A stretch of DNA of 64,000 nucleotides from Amycolatopsis acidicola. GTDB lineage: Bacteria > Actinomycetota > Actinomycetes > Mycobacteriales > Pseudonocardiaceae. The position numbers were made by a program, and so were the translations under genes. Shown here in pieces: positions 25,498 through 34,200 of the stretch. Under the pieces are notes generated by a model. The model was given only the letters and a program-made list of their open reading frames with translations, made no database searches and was not told the DNA's origin. The stretch lies in NCBI RefSeq assembly GCF_007713735.2, contig NZ_VMNW02000011.1:1-64000 (forward strand), in the 5' to 3' direction. Numbering within the stretch: the first letter of the stretch is position 1; each line of letters starts with the position of its first letter.

Positions 25498-26055
25498 TCA
25501 GCGCTTGCTGTACTGCGGAGCCTTGCGGGCCTTCTTCAGACCGTACTTCTTGCGCTCGGTGGAGCGGGCGTCCCGGGTGAGGAAGCCTGCCTTCTTGAGC
25601 GCGGGACGGTCGTCGGCGTCGACCTCGACGAGCGCGCGGGCGATCGCCAGGCGCAGCGCACCGGCCTGGCCGGAGATGCCGCCGCCCTTGAGGTTGCCGA
25701 AGATGTCGAACGACTCGGGCTTCTCGACGGTGACCAGCGGCTCACGGATGAGCTGCTGGTGCACCTTGTTCGGGAAGTACTGCTCAAGGCTCTTGCCGTT
25801 GAGCTTGAACTCGCCGGTGCCGGGGACGAGCCGCACGCGGACGACGGCCTCCTTGCGGCGGCCGACCGTCTGGGCGGACCCGCCGGCGGCACGCGACGGC
25901 CGCGGGGCGGCCGGGGACTCGCTGGTGGCGACAGCCTCGGTGCCCTCGGCGGCCGGGACGGCCTCGGCGGCCTCAGCGACCGGGGTGGCGTCGGCGACCG
26001 GAGCGGCCTCGGGAGCCTCGGTCTCGGTGCTGGTCACAGACTGTTCCTCACTCAT
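25498..26055 (-). CDS. rpsI: 30S ribosomal protein S9
   Basis: 185 residues. The S9 core begins at about residue 62 ([18 protein letters not shown]) and ends in the conserved KAPQYSKR that reaches the P-site tRNA. The first 55 or so residues are an acidic Ala/Glu/Pro-rich extension, common in actinobacteria. The ATG overlaps the rplM stop. Confidence 0.97.
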   Translation of the reverse strand: MSEEQSVTSTETEAPEAAPVADATPVAEAAEAVPAAEGTEAVATSESPAAPRPSRAAGGSAQTVGRRKEAVVRVRLVPGTGEFKLNGKSLEQYFPNKVHQQLIREPLVTVEKPESFDIFGNLKGGGISGQAGALRLAIARALVEVDADDRPALKKAGFLTRDARSTERKKYGLKKARKAPQYSKR

Positions 26056-26504
26056 TTGGCGACCTGCGCGATCTTGCTGATCTCGTGCGGCTGCGGCTGC
26101 TGCGCGCTGTGCGGGTGCTCCGGGCCTGCGTAGACCTTGAGCTTCTTGGCCTGCGCGCGGCCGAGCTTGTTCTTCGGCAGCATGCCGCGCACGACCTTCT
26201 CCAGCAGCCGCTCCGGACGGGTGTCCAGCAGCTCGCCGAAGGAGCGCTTGCGCAGACCGCCCGGGTAACCGCTGTGGCGGTACGCGAACTTCTGGTCACG
26301 CTTGTTACCGGTGAGCGCGACCTTCTCCGCGTTGACGATGATGACGAAGTCACCAGTGTCCACGTGCGGAGCGTAGGTCGGCTTGTGCTTGCCGCGCAGC
26401 AGCGTGGCGACCTCGGTCGCGAGCCGGCCGAGCACGACATCCTCGGCGTCGATCACGTGCCAGGCACGGGTCACATCGCCAGGCTTAGGGCTGTACGTGG
26501 GCAA
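26052..26504 (-). CDS. rplM: 50S ribosomal protein L13
   Basis: 150 residues, complete L13 ([20 protein letters not shown], then [18 protein letters not shown] and [12 protein letters not shown]). The start codon is TTG at 26504, set by GAGGTAG nine bases upstream and by alignment of PTYSPKPGD with known L13 N-termini. It is first in the rplM-rpsI unit, as in M. tuberculosis. Confidence 0.97.
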   Translation of the reverse strand: MPTYSPKPGDVTRAWHVIDAEDVVLGRLATEVATLLRGKHKPTYAPHVDTGDFVIIVNAEKVALTGNKRDQKFAYRHSGYPGGLRKRSFGELLDTRPERLLEKVVRGMLPKNKLGRAQAKKLKVYAGPEHPHSAQQPQPHEISKIAQVAK

Positions 26505-26590
26505 GGGTCTACCTCGTCGTCAAACTTGCGTGTGGGGTCGAGTGCGGGCCTAGCGCCTTACGCGCCGCAGCGCACAACGACATATGAAGA

Positions 26591-26626
26591 TACCCCCACA
26601 CTCCGGGGAAGTGTGAAGCGGGGGTA
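26591..26626. promoter_or_regulatory. Nested inverted repeat in the rplM/lipoprotein divergent spacer
   Basis: TACCCCC (26591-26597) pairs with GGGGGTA (26620-26626), and ACACT (26598-26602) with AGTGT (26610-26614). It lies in the 192-bp region from which rplM and the lipoprotein gene diverge. It could be an operator or part of the rplM leader. Promoter elements are not clear. Confidence 0.35.
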
Positions 26627-26696
26627 CCGGGCGTGACCCATACTAGTCTGACGCGCAGTCGACCACACGCTGAACGGTCCTACAGGGGGCACCACG

Positions 26697-27593
26697 GTGA
26701 CCGCGCGCACCACGATCCGATCGAGGACGAGACTCGCCGCGCTGCTGTGCGGTGTGACATTGGTCGCCACCGGCTGCGGCGCCACGGCAGGCACCGCCGT
26801 GCCCAACGGGGACGAGGTGGCGGCGTACCTGTCGGCCAAGTTCTCCGACACGCTGCAGAAGCTGTCCGACTCCCTCGGTGAGAACGACACCCGCAAGAGC
26901 GTCCAGGACACCTTCGCGCGGTTCGACCAGAAGAAGATCAACAGCACCATCTCGGCCGTCCAGCTCGGCCATCCGCCGGCCCGGCTGTCGAAGAACCACT
27001 CGAACCAGGACTCCAACGAGTACCTCGACGACTTCCACCCCGCCAACAGCCCGGTCGAGTACCTCCTGCTCGGCCCGGTATACGCGAGCCTGGCGCCGAC
27101 GCACTGGGTCTCCATGCCCTACACCGCCGGCGACTACAACGAGTGCTACTGGGCCGGCGCGCACGACATCTGCAAGGTGCTCGGCGCGATCGACGACTCG
27201 GTGACCAAGAGCAAGGGTGCCCGCAGCGCGAACAGCAAACCGGACGGCAGCATCCAGCTGACCGCCGACGTGACGATGACCGCGTTCCTCGACAACAGCG
27301 TGATCACCTTCCCGGACTCGATCCTCGAGCAGATCGGCCCGGAGATGAAGACCAAGAGCTTCTCGGCCACGCTGACCCTCGACGCGCAGGGCAAGCTCAC
27401 CGACCTCACGATCGCCGGGACCGCGACCGGCGACGGGCACGAAATGGAGATCAACGAGCACTACCGGCTCGACGGGACGCCGACCGAGAACGACCTGCCG
27501 AAGGTGCCCGACCCGGCGGACGTGACCGTGCTGCCCGACCGCACCGCGGTCGACGACTTCTACGCCCGCATGGGCGAGATCCAGGACCGGTGA
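26697..27593 (+). CDS. Putative lipoprotein
   Basis: 298 residues from a GTG start. The lipobox LVATGC follows a short charged N-terminus and a hydrophobic stretch, so the mature protein should begin at a lipidated Cys at about residue 27. The rest has no family I recognise. It contains Lys/Asp-rich helical parts, one Cys pair (NECYWAGAHDIC) and a C-terminal beta-rich region (SATLTLDAQGKLTDLTIAG). That C-terminal half faintly resembles LppX/LprG-type folds, but this is a guess. It lies four bases before the DUF4333 gene, forming a two-gene unit between rplM and the ESX genes. Confidence 0.75.
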   Translation: MTARTTIRSRTRLAALLCGVTLVATGCGATAGTAVPNGDEVAAYLSAKFSDTLQKLSDSLGENDTRKSVQDTFARFDQKKINSTISAVQLGHPPARLSKNHSNQDSNEYLDDFHPANSPVEYLLLGPVYASLAPTHWVSMPYTAGDYNECYWAGAHDICKVLGAIDDSVTKSKGARSANSKPDGSIQLTADVTMTAFLDNSVITFPDSILEQIGPEMKTKSFSATLTLDAQGKLTDLTIAGTATGDGHEMEINEHYRLDGTPTENDLPKVPDPADVTVLPDRTAVDDFYARMGEIQDR

Positions 27594-27597
27594 TCCC

Positions 27598-28248
27598 GTG
27601 ACCCAGCCGCCATACCCGCAGCAGCCCGGCCAGTGGGGTCCGCAGAGCGGCCCCGTCCCACAATGGGGGCCGCCGTACCCACAGCAGCAGCAACCCGTTG
27701 CGCCGCAACAACATCCCGGCCAGCCGGGAACGCAACAGCCCGCGCCGCACCAACATCCGGGCCACCCGGGAGCCCAACAGCCCGCGCCGCACCAACATCC
27801 CGGCCAGCCGGGAACGCAACAGCCCGCGCCGCAACAGCATCCGGGCTCCTACCCCGGCTTCGCGCCCGGCTACGGGCAGCAGTCCGGCGGCTATGGCGGT
27901 TTCGGCGCGTTCGGGGCGGAACCGCGAAAACCCAAGCGCGGCAAGAAACCGTGGCTCATCGGGGGCGTCGTGGTGGTCGTGTTCGCGGCCGCCGGTGTCG
28001 GAGGCTGGCTGTCCGGGCTGTTCAGCGGTCCGGTGCTCGACAAGGACGCGGTACAGGCCGGGGTACAGAAAGTACTGCGCGAGGATTTCGGCGAGGGCGA
28101 CGTGAAGGACGTGAGCTGCCCGGCCGACCAGCCCGTGAAGACGGGCACCACTTTCGAATGCTCGGCCACCGTCGCGGGCAAGCCGAAGAAGATTTCCGTG
28201 CGTGTGCTCAACGACCAGGCCCAGTACGAGGTAGGCGCCCCGAAATAG
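27598..28248 (+). CDS. Membrane protein with Pro/Gln repeats and DUF4333 domain
   Basis: 216 residues from a GTG four bases after the lipoprotein gene. Residues 1-105 are Pro/Gln/His/Gly-rich with about three 14-residue repeats of the type QHPGQPGTQQPAPH. A KPKRGKK stop-transfer patch and a membrane helix (about 118-138) follow. The extracytoplasmic C-terminus has VSCPADQPVKTGTTFECSA and KKISVRVL, the DUF4333 pattern with two Cys probably disulfide-bonded. The function is unknown. Co-transcription with the lipoprotein is likely. Confidence 0.8.
   Translation: MTQPPYPQQPGQWGPQSGPVPQWGPPYPQQQQPVAPQQHPGQPGTQQPAPHQHPGHPGAQQPAPHQHPGQPGTQQPAPQQHPGSYPGFAPGYGQQSGGYGGFGAFGAEPRKPKRGKKPWLIGGVVVVVFAAAGVGGWLSGLFSGPVLDKDAVQAGVQKVLREDFGEGDVKDVSCPADQPVKTGTTFECSATVAGKPKKISVRVLNDQAQYEVGAPK
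27698..27845 (+). repeat. 42-bp in-frame tandem repeats
   Basis: About three and a half copies of a 42-bp unit, each encoding 14 residues (QHPGxPGxQQPAPx), lie in the Pro/Gln-rich part of the DUF4333 gene. Copies differ by a few bases. Copy number may vary by slippage. Confidence 0.75.
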
Positions 28249-28259
28249 CGCACGGAAAA

Positions 28260-28282
28260 GGCCCCGGCTTCCCGCCGGGGCC
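28260..28282. terminator. Hairpin terminator between DUF4333 gene and esxT-like gene
   Basis: GGCCCCGGC (28260-28268) pairs with GCCGGGGCC (28274-28282). On the minus strand it runs into TTTT, so it best serves the WXG100 transcript; it lies 12 bases after the plus-strand gene's stop and may serve both. Confidence 0.75.
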
Positions 28283-28306
28283 CTCTCGCGAAAGTCCGAA
28301 GCGGAC

Positions 28307-28603
28307 TCAGCCGCCGAACATCTTGGTGATGCCGGAGTCGGTCGACTGGTAGCCGTCGGCGATCTGCGGCAGCGCGGTGGCGATGCGGGCGAGCAGGCTC
28401 TTCATGTCCTCCAGGGACTGGTTCCACTCCTGCTGACGCTGCTGCCACGCCTCCTGCGCGTCACCGGTCCAGCTCTCGGTCAGCGGTGCGATCTGCGACT
28501 TGAGCTGGTCGAACAGCGACTCGATCTCGCCGCCGGACTTCTTGCAGTCGTCCGCCGCCTGCTGAATGGTGGCGTAATCGACCTTCATTGCGCCGTCAGA
28601 CAT
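28307..28603 (-). CDS. esxT: WXG100 protein (EsxT-like, ESX-4 substrate)
   Basis: 98 residues with the WXG100 turn ESWTGDAQ between two helices. A Y-x-x-x-D/E-like stretch in the second helix is not obvious. The C-terminus is GGYQ-like then KMFGG. GGAGGGATCAC precedes the ATG at 28603. It follows the other WXG100 gene by 50 bases, the order of M. tuberculosis esxU-esxT beside rplM. It is probably exported as a heterodimer with its partner through EccC. The symbol is by synteny. Confidence 0.85.
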   Translation of the reverse strand: MSDGAMKVDYATIQQAADDCKKSGGEIESLFDQLKSQIAPLTESWTGDAQEAWQQRQQEWNQSLEDMKSLLARIATALPQIADGYQSTDSGITKMFGG

Positions 28604-28653
28604 GTGATCCCTCCGAGTGAGCTAAAAAGTTTCGGTGAATTTCCGGTGACTCT

Positions 28654-28971
28654 TTACAGGCCTTCGAGCGCCTGCTGCAGCGAGCTGATCTGGGACTGGA
28701 CGTCCTGGTCCTGGGTGTCGTACTGGACACCGGAGGACTTCAGCATGTCGGAGATGTGCTCGAGCGCGTCGTTCAGCTTCTTGGACTTCTGCCCGAAGGC
28801 GTCCATGACCTCCTGGAAGACCTTGGCCGCCGGACCCGACCAGCCCGCCTGCGTCGCCTCGATGTTCGACGCCAGCTGCTGAAGGTTCTGGTCCATCGAC
28901 AGCTTGGTCTCGTTCACCTTCTGGTGCGCGTCCGCAAACTGTGCCGGGTCTCCGGTAAAGCCGCCTGCCAT
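28654..28971 (-). CDS. esxU: WXG100 protein (EsxU-like, ESX-4 substrate)
   Basis: 105 residues. TQAGWSGPAAKVFQEV is the WXG turn, flanked by two amphipathic helices. The C-terminal tail is Gln/Ser-rich (SQISSLQQALEGL). GAAGGGGGC lies upstream of the ATG. It is the first gene of the two-gene esx unit and follows an ECF-type promoter by about 57 bases. The symbol is by synteny with M. tuberculosis Rv3445c. Confidence 0.85.
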   Translation of the reverse strand: MAGGFTGDPAQFADAHQKVNETKLSMDQNLQQLASNIEATQAGWSGPAAKVFQEVMDAFGQKSKKLNDALEHISDMLKSSGVQYDTQDQDVQSQISSLQQALEGL

Positions 28972-28999
28972 GAGGTTGCCCCCTTCGTGAGTGGTGTTA

Positions 29000-29024
29000 T
29001 CCGTACCGCGTTTGTTCGTACGGA
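29000..29024. promoter_or_regulatory. Inverted repeat TCCGTAC-N11-GTACGGA at the esxU transcription start
   Basis: Perfect seven-base arms (29000-29006 and 29018-29024) lie just downstream of the -10 of the ECF-type promoter. The core CCGTAC/GTACGG recurs in the eccB-eccE and eccC-eccD spacers. It could be an operator. Inferred. Confidence 0.4.
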
Positions 29025-29027
29025 CCT

Positions 29028-29058
29028 ACGACGAAGACCTTGCCATGACCGGTTCCCC
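29028..29058 (-). promoter_or_regulatory. ECF-sigma-type promoter of the esxU-esxT unit
   Basis: On the minus strand GGGGAACC (29058-29051), 17 bases, then CGTCGT (29033-29028). This is close to the GGGAACC/CGTC form recalled for mycobacterial SigM, which has been reported to activate esxT/esxU. The extended blocks match those before the EspC-like gene in 19 of 20 positions. Confidence 0.65.
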
Positions 29059-29157
29059 GCTGTCCTCCTTTGCCGGGAAGTGGTTGCGAGAGTAAATGCC
29101 CGGCCGCGGAACCGGACCGGGAAACACCCCGCGACCTCGGCGGATTCGCGGATTTAC

Positions 29158-29200
29158 TAATGCGAAAGGCGCGGGCGGGAAGGGGCGATTAATGCGAAAG
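29158..29200. repeat. Two 11-bp direct repeats TAATGCGAAAG
   Basis: TAATGCGAAAG occurs at 29158-29168 and 29190-29200, 32 bp apart (about three helical turns). Both lie in the 242-bp region between the Hsp70-like gene and the esxU promoter. They may be an activator site for the esx unit. Confidence 0.5.
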
Positions 29201-29213
29201 ATGTTCGGGGACT

Positions 29214-31145
29214 TCAGCCCGTGATCTTCAGCCCCCGCACCACCTGATCGCAGGCGGCCGCGACACTGTCGTGCGCCTGCTGGGTGGCGTACTGGCACGC
29301 GATGTTGACCTCCACGTGGCCCTGGGCGAGGACGTACCAGTCGATCGGGCCGTTGGGGCCCGCCTGCCGGTAGTAGATGACCTTGCGGTCGGCGAACGTC
29401 GCGTTGTCGTCGAATCCCGAGTACGCCGACCCGGCCTGCTGCGCCTTGTCGCGCAGTACGTTGGCCAGCTGCTTCGGATCCGCCGTGGCGTCGTAGGTGA
29501 GCTGGTACTCCTGGACCCCGATCGCGTCGTTGCCCTGCGGCGCGTTCGCCGGTTTGATCAGCGTCATCCGGTACTGCGGGTCCCCGCCCGTCTGGACCCA
29601 GTCCGACGGCGCGGTGAACTGGTAGTCGTACTGCGCCACGACCTTGCCCGGTGGCGGATCGTCGCCCCCGCTGTTCAGCAGGATCAGCAGACCGGCCACC
29701 ACCGCGGCGACGAGCACCACCGCACCGAGGATCAGCCAGATGAGTTTTTTCTTGCGTGGCTTGGGTTCCGGCTGTGGCGGAGGCGGGACCGGCTGGGCGG
29801 CGAGCGCGGGCATACCGCGCGGCGGTGAACCGGGCGGGACCGGCGGGCGCCCTTGCGCGCCGGGGCGCGGCGGCTGGTTCGGACCAGGCGCGGTGAACCC
29901 CGATCCCGGACGGCCCGGCGGGCGCGGCGCGAAGGACGGCCGCGAGGGGGTGCGCACGATCTCCGTGCGCTGCTCGCCCCGGGGCATGCCGACGGGCGGC
30001 CGCGGGGCGGCGCGTTCCGGCTCCGCGCGCACCGCGAGCAGGGCTCCGCGCGCCACCACCGTTTCCGGTTGGTCCAAAGTGGTCGGTACGACCCCGGTGC
30101 GCTCGTGCACGAGCCGCGAGATCATCGGGATCCGGCTCGAACCGCCGACCAGGAAGATCGCGCTGAGCTGTTTCGGGCGCAGCCCGGCCTCTTCGATCGC
30201 CGCGCACGTCAGCTCCACCGCGCGGCCGAGCTGCGCGGCGATGAGCTTCTCCAGGTCCTCCCGCGTCACGTGCGCGTCTGCGAACGGCGGCGGCATCGGC
30301 ACATCGGTGTACGCGTGCCGGGAGAGCGTTTCCTTCGCGCCGCGGACGTCCTGCCGCAGCACCCGGCGACGGCGGCGGTCCGCCAGCTCCCGGCCCTCGA
30401 CGAGCTCCCGCCATGCCTCCGGATCCGCCGAGGACACCAGCTCGCCGACGTGCTCCAGCAGCACCTGATCCACGTCCGCGCCACCGAAACTCGGGTCGCC
30501 CCTGGTGGCCAGCACCTCGAACCCGCCACGCCCCGGTTTGCCCCGCGGCGCCGGCGGGCGGGTCACGACGCTGACGTCGACCGTGCCGCCGCCGAGGTCC
30601 AGCACCGCCAGGTTCTCCCCCGGCCGGTTGCTCACCTCGACTGTGCGGTCCCGGTTCACCTCCGCCGGGGCGAACGTGGCGGCGTGGAACACCGCGGCCG
30701 CCACCGGCTCCGGCACCAGCGTGACATCGCGGGCGAAACCGCCGGCCGCCTGGCGAAGCAGCCTCGTGCGCACCGCGCCCCAGTCGGCCGGATGGGTCAG
30801 TACAAGCAGATCCACGTCGGCGCCACCGGCGAGCCGGCGCGCCTCCGAAACCGCGCGCGCCAGCACGGCGTGCACGACATCGGTCACCCGCAGCACGTTG
30901 TCGCCGAGCAGCAGCTCGCCCTCGTCGATCCGGCGCTTCGGGTTCGGCTCGTAGCGGGACGGGTCCACCGCCGCCTGCCGCTCGGCCTCCTGGCCGACGA
31001 ACAGCGTGCCGTCCGCCGCCGCATAGACGGCGGACGACATCAGCGGCTGGCCGTCGATCACCGCCACCTGCGGCTCGCGCCCGTTGATGGACGCCACCAC
31101 GCAGGTGCTCGACGTGCCGAAGTCGACAGCGACCCGCACCGTCAC
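29214..31145 (-). CDS. Hsp70-like type VII secretion-associated membrane protein (Rv3446c family)
   Basis: 643 residues. Residues 1-370 are an Hsp70 ATPase-like domain: VAVDFGTSSTCVV (phosphate 1), AVLDLGGGTVDVSVV at about 180 (phosphate 2) and IFLVGGSSRIPMI (adenosine). No substrate-binding domain follows. Instead there is a Pro/Arg-rich linker (about 375-460), a KPRKKKL patch, one membrane helix (about 465-488) and an extracytoplasmic domain of about 150 residues with two Cys, matching the type VII-associated C-terminal domain. It sits between eccC and the WXG100 genes, like Rv3446c of the M. tuberculosis ESX-4 locus. A role in regulating or assembling the secretion channel is inferred. Confidence 0.85.
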   Translation of the reverse strand: MTVRVAVDFGTSSTCVVASINGREPQVAVIDGQPLMSSAVYAAADGTLFVGQEAERQAAVDPSRYEPNPKRRIDEGELLLGDNVLRVTDVVHAVLARAVSEARRLAGGADVDLLVLTHPADWGAVRTRLLRQAAGGFARDVTLVPEPVAAAVFHAATFAPAEVNRDRTVEVSNRPGENLAVLDLGGGTVDVSVVTRPPAPRGKPGRGGFEVLATRGDPSFGGADVDQVLLEHVGELVSSADPEAWRELVEGRELADRRRRRVLRQDVRGAKETLSRHAYTDVPMPPPFADAHVTREDLEKLIAAQLGRAVELTCAAIEEAGLRPKQLSAIFLVGGSSRIPMISRLVHERTGVVPTTLDQPETVVARGALLAVRAEPERAAPRPPVGMPRGEQRTEIVRTPSRPSFAPRPPGRPGSGFTAPGPNQPPRPGAQGRPPVPPGSPPRGMPALAAQPVPPPPQPEPKPRKKKLIWLILGAVVLVAAVVAGLLILLNSGGDDPPPGKVVAQYDYQFTAPSDWVQTGGDPQYRMTLIKPANAPQGNDAIGVQEYQLTYDATADPKQLANVLRDKAQQAGSAYSGFDDNATFADRKVIYYRQAGPNGPIDWYVLAQGHVEVNIACQYATQQAHDSVAAACDQVVRGLKITG

Positions 31146-31218
31146 CGGCGCACCTCTTCTCGCCGCCTGACGCGCACACCCGTCATCTGGACAGACACGA
31201 GGCGCCGGTGGGCGCGGT

Positions 31219-34200
31219 TCAGTCCGGCTGGATCCACGACACCTGCATCAACTGCTTGCCGACCTTGCGACTCACCAGCGTGCCCCGTCCCGGCGGCATC
31301 AGGCTCGGCTTCACGGTGCCCAGCAAGGTGCCTTCGTCCTTGCTGCCGTTCATCACGATGCCCGGCGCCGCGATCTCCTTCAGCTTGCCGATGATCGGGT
31401 CGTACGACGCGCGCGACGCACCACCGGTACGCCGGGCCACGACCACGTGCAGGCCGACGTCCTTGGCCTGCGCGAGGAACTCCGACAGCGGCTTGAGCGG
31501 GTTGGAGGACTGGGTGACCACCAGGTCGTAGTCGTCGACGAGGACGAACAGCTCCGGACCCTTCCACCAGGACCGGTTGCGCAGCTGTTCCTGGGTGACG
31601 TCCGGGCCGGGCAGCCGCCGCGTCATCGACCCGGCGATGTCCTTGATCATCCCGTCCAGCTGGTTCGACGAGACGGCGTACCCGAGCAGGTGCGCGCCCT
31701 CGACGAAGCCGAGCATCGTGCGCCGGTAGTCGACGAGCACGATGACGGCTTCCTTGGCCGTGTACCGCTCGGTGATCCCGCGCGCGATCTGGCGGAGCAG
31801 GTTCGTCTTGCCGGACTCGCCGTCGGCGAAGGCCAGGAAGTGCGAGTCCGAGTCGAAGTCGAGGTACACCGGGGCGAGCTCGTCCTCGTTGATGCCGATC
31901 GGGATGAGCTTGCTGTCGCGGTGCTTGTCCATCGACAGGACGTCTTCGTAGGTGATCGACTCCGGGAGCAGCCGGACCTGCGGGGCCGGCCTGCCCTGCC
32001 ACGCGGCCTGGATCTTGCCGACCGCGTCGGCCACCCCGGCCGCGATGTTCTCGGTGTCGCTGCTGCCGTCGATGCGCGGCAGCCCGCCGAGCATGTGCAG
32101 CCGTTCCCTCGTCAGGCCACGGCCGGGCCTGCCTTCGGGCACGTTCACCGCGACCCTGCGATCGACCTCGGACTCGCTCGGGTCACCGAGACGGAGCTCG
32201 AACCGGGTGCCCAGCATGTCCTTGATCGCCGGGCGGATGTCCGCCCACCGGCTGGCCGAGATGATCACGTGCACGCCGTACGCCAGTCCACGCTGGGCCA
32301 GCGCGGTGATCTGCGGCTCCAGCTCCTCGAAGTCGTCCCGGATCGCGCGCCAGCCGTCGACGACGAGGAACGCGTCACCGAACGGGTCCTGCTCCGCGCT
32401 GATCTCGCCACGGCGCTTGCGGTTGCGGAAGTCGCCCATCGAGTCGATGCCCAGCGCGCCGAACCGGCCTTCCCGCTCGTTCGCGAGCGTGTTCAGCTCG
32501 GCGATGATCCGGCGGGCCTTGTCCGGCTCGCGCCGGGCCACCGCGACCCCGCCGCAGTGCGGCAGGCCGGCGAGCCCGGCCAGGGTGCCACCACCGAGGT
32601 CGACGGCGTAGAACTGGAACTCCTCGGGGGTGTTCGACAACGCCATCGACATCATCAGGGTGCGGAGCAAAGTGGACTTGCCCGACTGCGGTCCGCCGAC
32701 CACCACGCCGTGCCCTGCCGCGCCGGAGAAGTCCGCCCACAGCGGGTCACGCCGCTGCTCGAACGGGCGGTCCACGATGCCGAGCGGCACCTGCAGTTTG
32801 CCGTTGCCGAAGAAGCCCACCGGCGAAAGACCGCGGTCCTCGGTCGGGTTCAGGTTGGGCAGCAGGGTGTCCAGCGAGTTCGGCTCGTCCAAGGGCGGCA
32901 GCCAGACCTCGTGCGCCGGCGGGCCCTGGCCGATCAGCCTGTCCACGATCACCTCGAGCTCGGTGGGCTCGGTGGCTTCGTCGGACTCGGCCTTCTTCAC
33001 CTCTTCGACGGGCTCGGGCTCCGGCTCCGGTTCAGGTGGCAGCTCCACGAAGTCGGGCACGAACAGCTGCGGCCGCTTGTCCGCGCGGACCACATTGGAC
33101 ACCGGGCCCGCCGCCTTGATGCCCGCCGGGCGGTACGGGCCGGAGACGTAGGAAGCCTTGAACCGCACCATCGTCGACGTGTCGTACTTGAGGTAGCCCG
33201 AACCCGGGATGGACGGCAGCTCGAACGCGTCGGGCACGCCGATCGCCGCGCGGGACTCCGCCGCGGAGAAGGTCTTCAGGCCGATCCGGTACGACAGGAA
33301 CGTGTCCAGACCACGCAGCTTGCCCTCCTCCAGCCGCTGCGAGGCGAGCAGCATGTGCATCTGCAGCGACCGGCCGACACGGCCGATCTGGAGGAAGATG
33401 TCGATGAAGTCCGGCTTCGCCGTCAGCATCTCGGAGAACTCGTCGATGCAGATGAACAACGCGGGCAGCGGGTCGAGGTCGGCGCCGTTCTCGCGCGCCT
33501 TCTCGTAGTCCCAGACGTTCTTGTAGTTGCCCTTCGCCAAGACCTCCTGGCGGCGGGCGACCTCACCGGCGATGGCGTCCTTCATCCGGTCGACCAGGGT
33601 CAGGTCACCCGCGAGGTTGGTGATCGTGGCCGCGACGTGCGGGGCCTTGTCCAGGCCGAGGAACGTCGCACCACCCTTGAAGTCCACCAGGATCATGTTC
33701 AGCGCGGTGGACGAGTGCGTGGCCAGCAGCCCCAGCACCAGCGTGCGCAGGAACTCCGACTTACCGGAACCGGTCGCCCCGATGCACAGCCCGTGCGGGC
33801 CCATGCCCTCGGCCGCCGCCTCCTTGATGTCCAGCTCCACCGGCTGCCCGTACTCGCCGACACCGAAGGGAACCCGGTAGCGGTCCCGGATCGGGCGCGG
33901 GCGCCAGGCCTGCTGCACGTCGAACGTCATCGGGTCGCCCGGGATGCCGAGCAGCTCCAGCAGCGTGGGGTTGGACAGCAGCGGTTCGTCGGAGGTGGCC
34001 TCCTCCGCCGCGCTGCCGACCCGATACGGGGAAAGCTTGCGGGACAACGCTTCCGCCTCGATGGCGCTCAGGAAGTCCGGCTTGCCGAACCACTCGATCC
34101 CGCCCGCGCTGCGCGCGCCGACCCGCGTCTCCTCGACCACCAGGCGCAGGCCGCGGCGGGCGGCCAGGTTGCCGAGCGAGTCGGACAGGTCGATCAGGGT

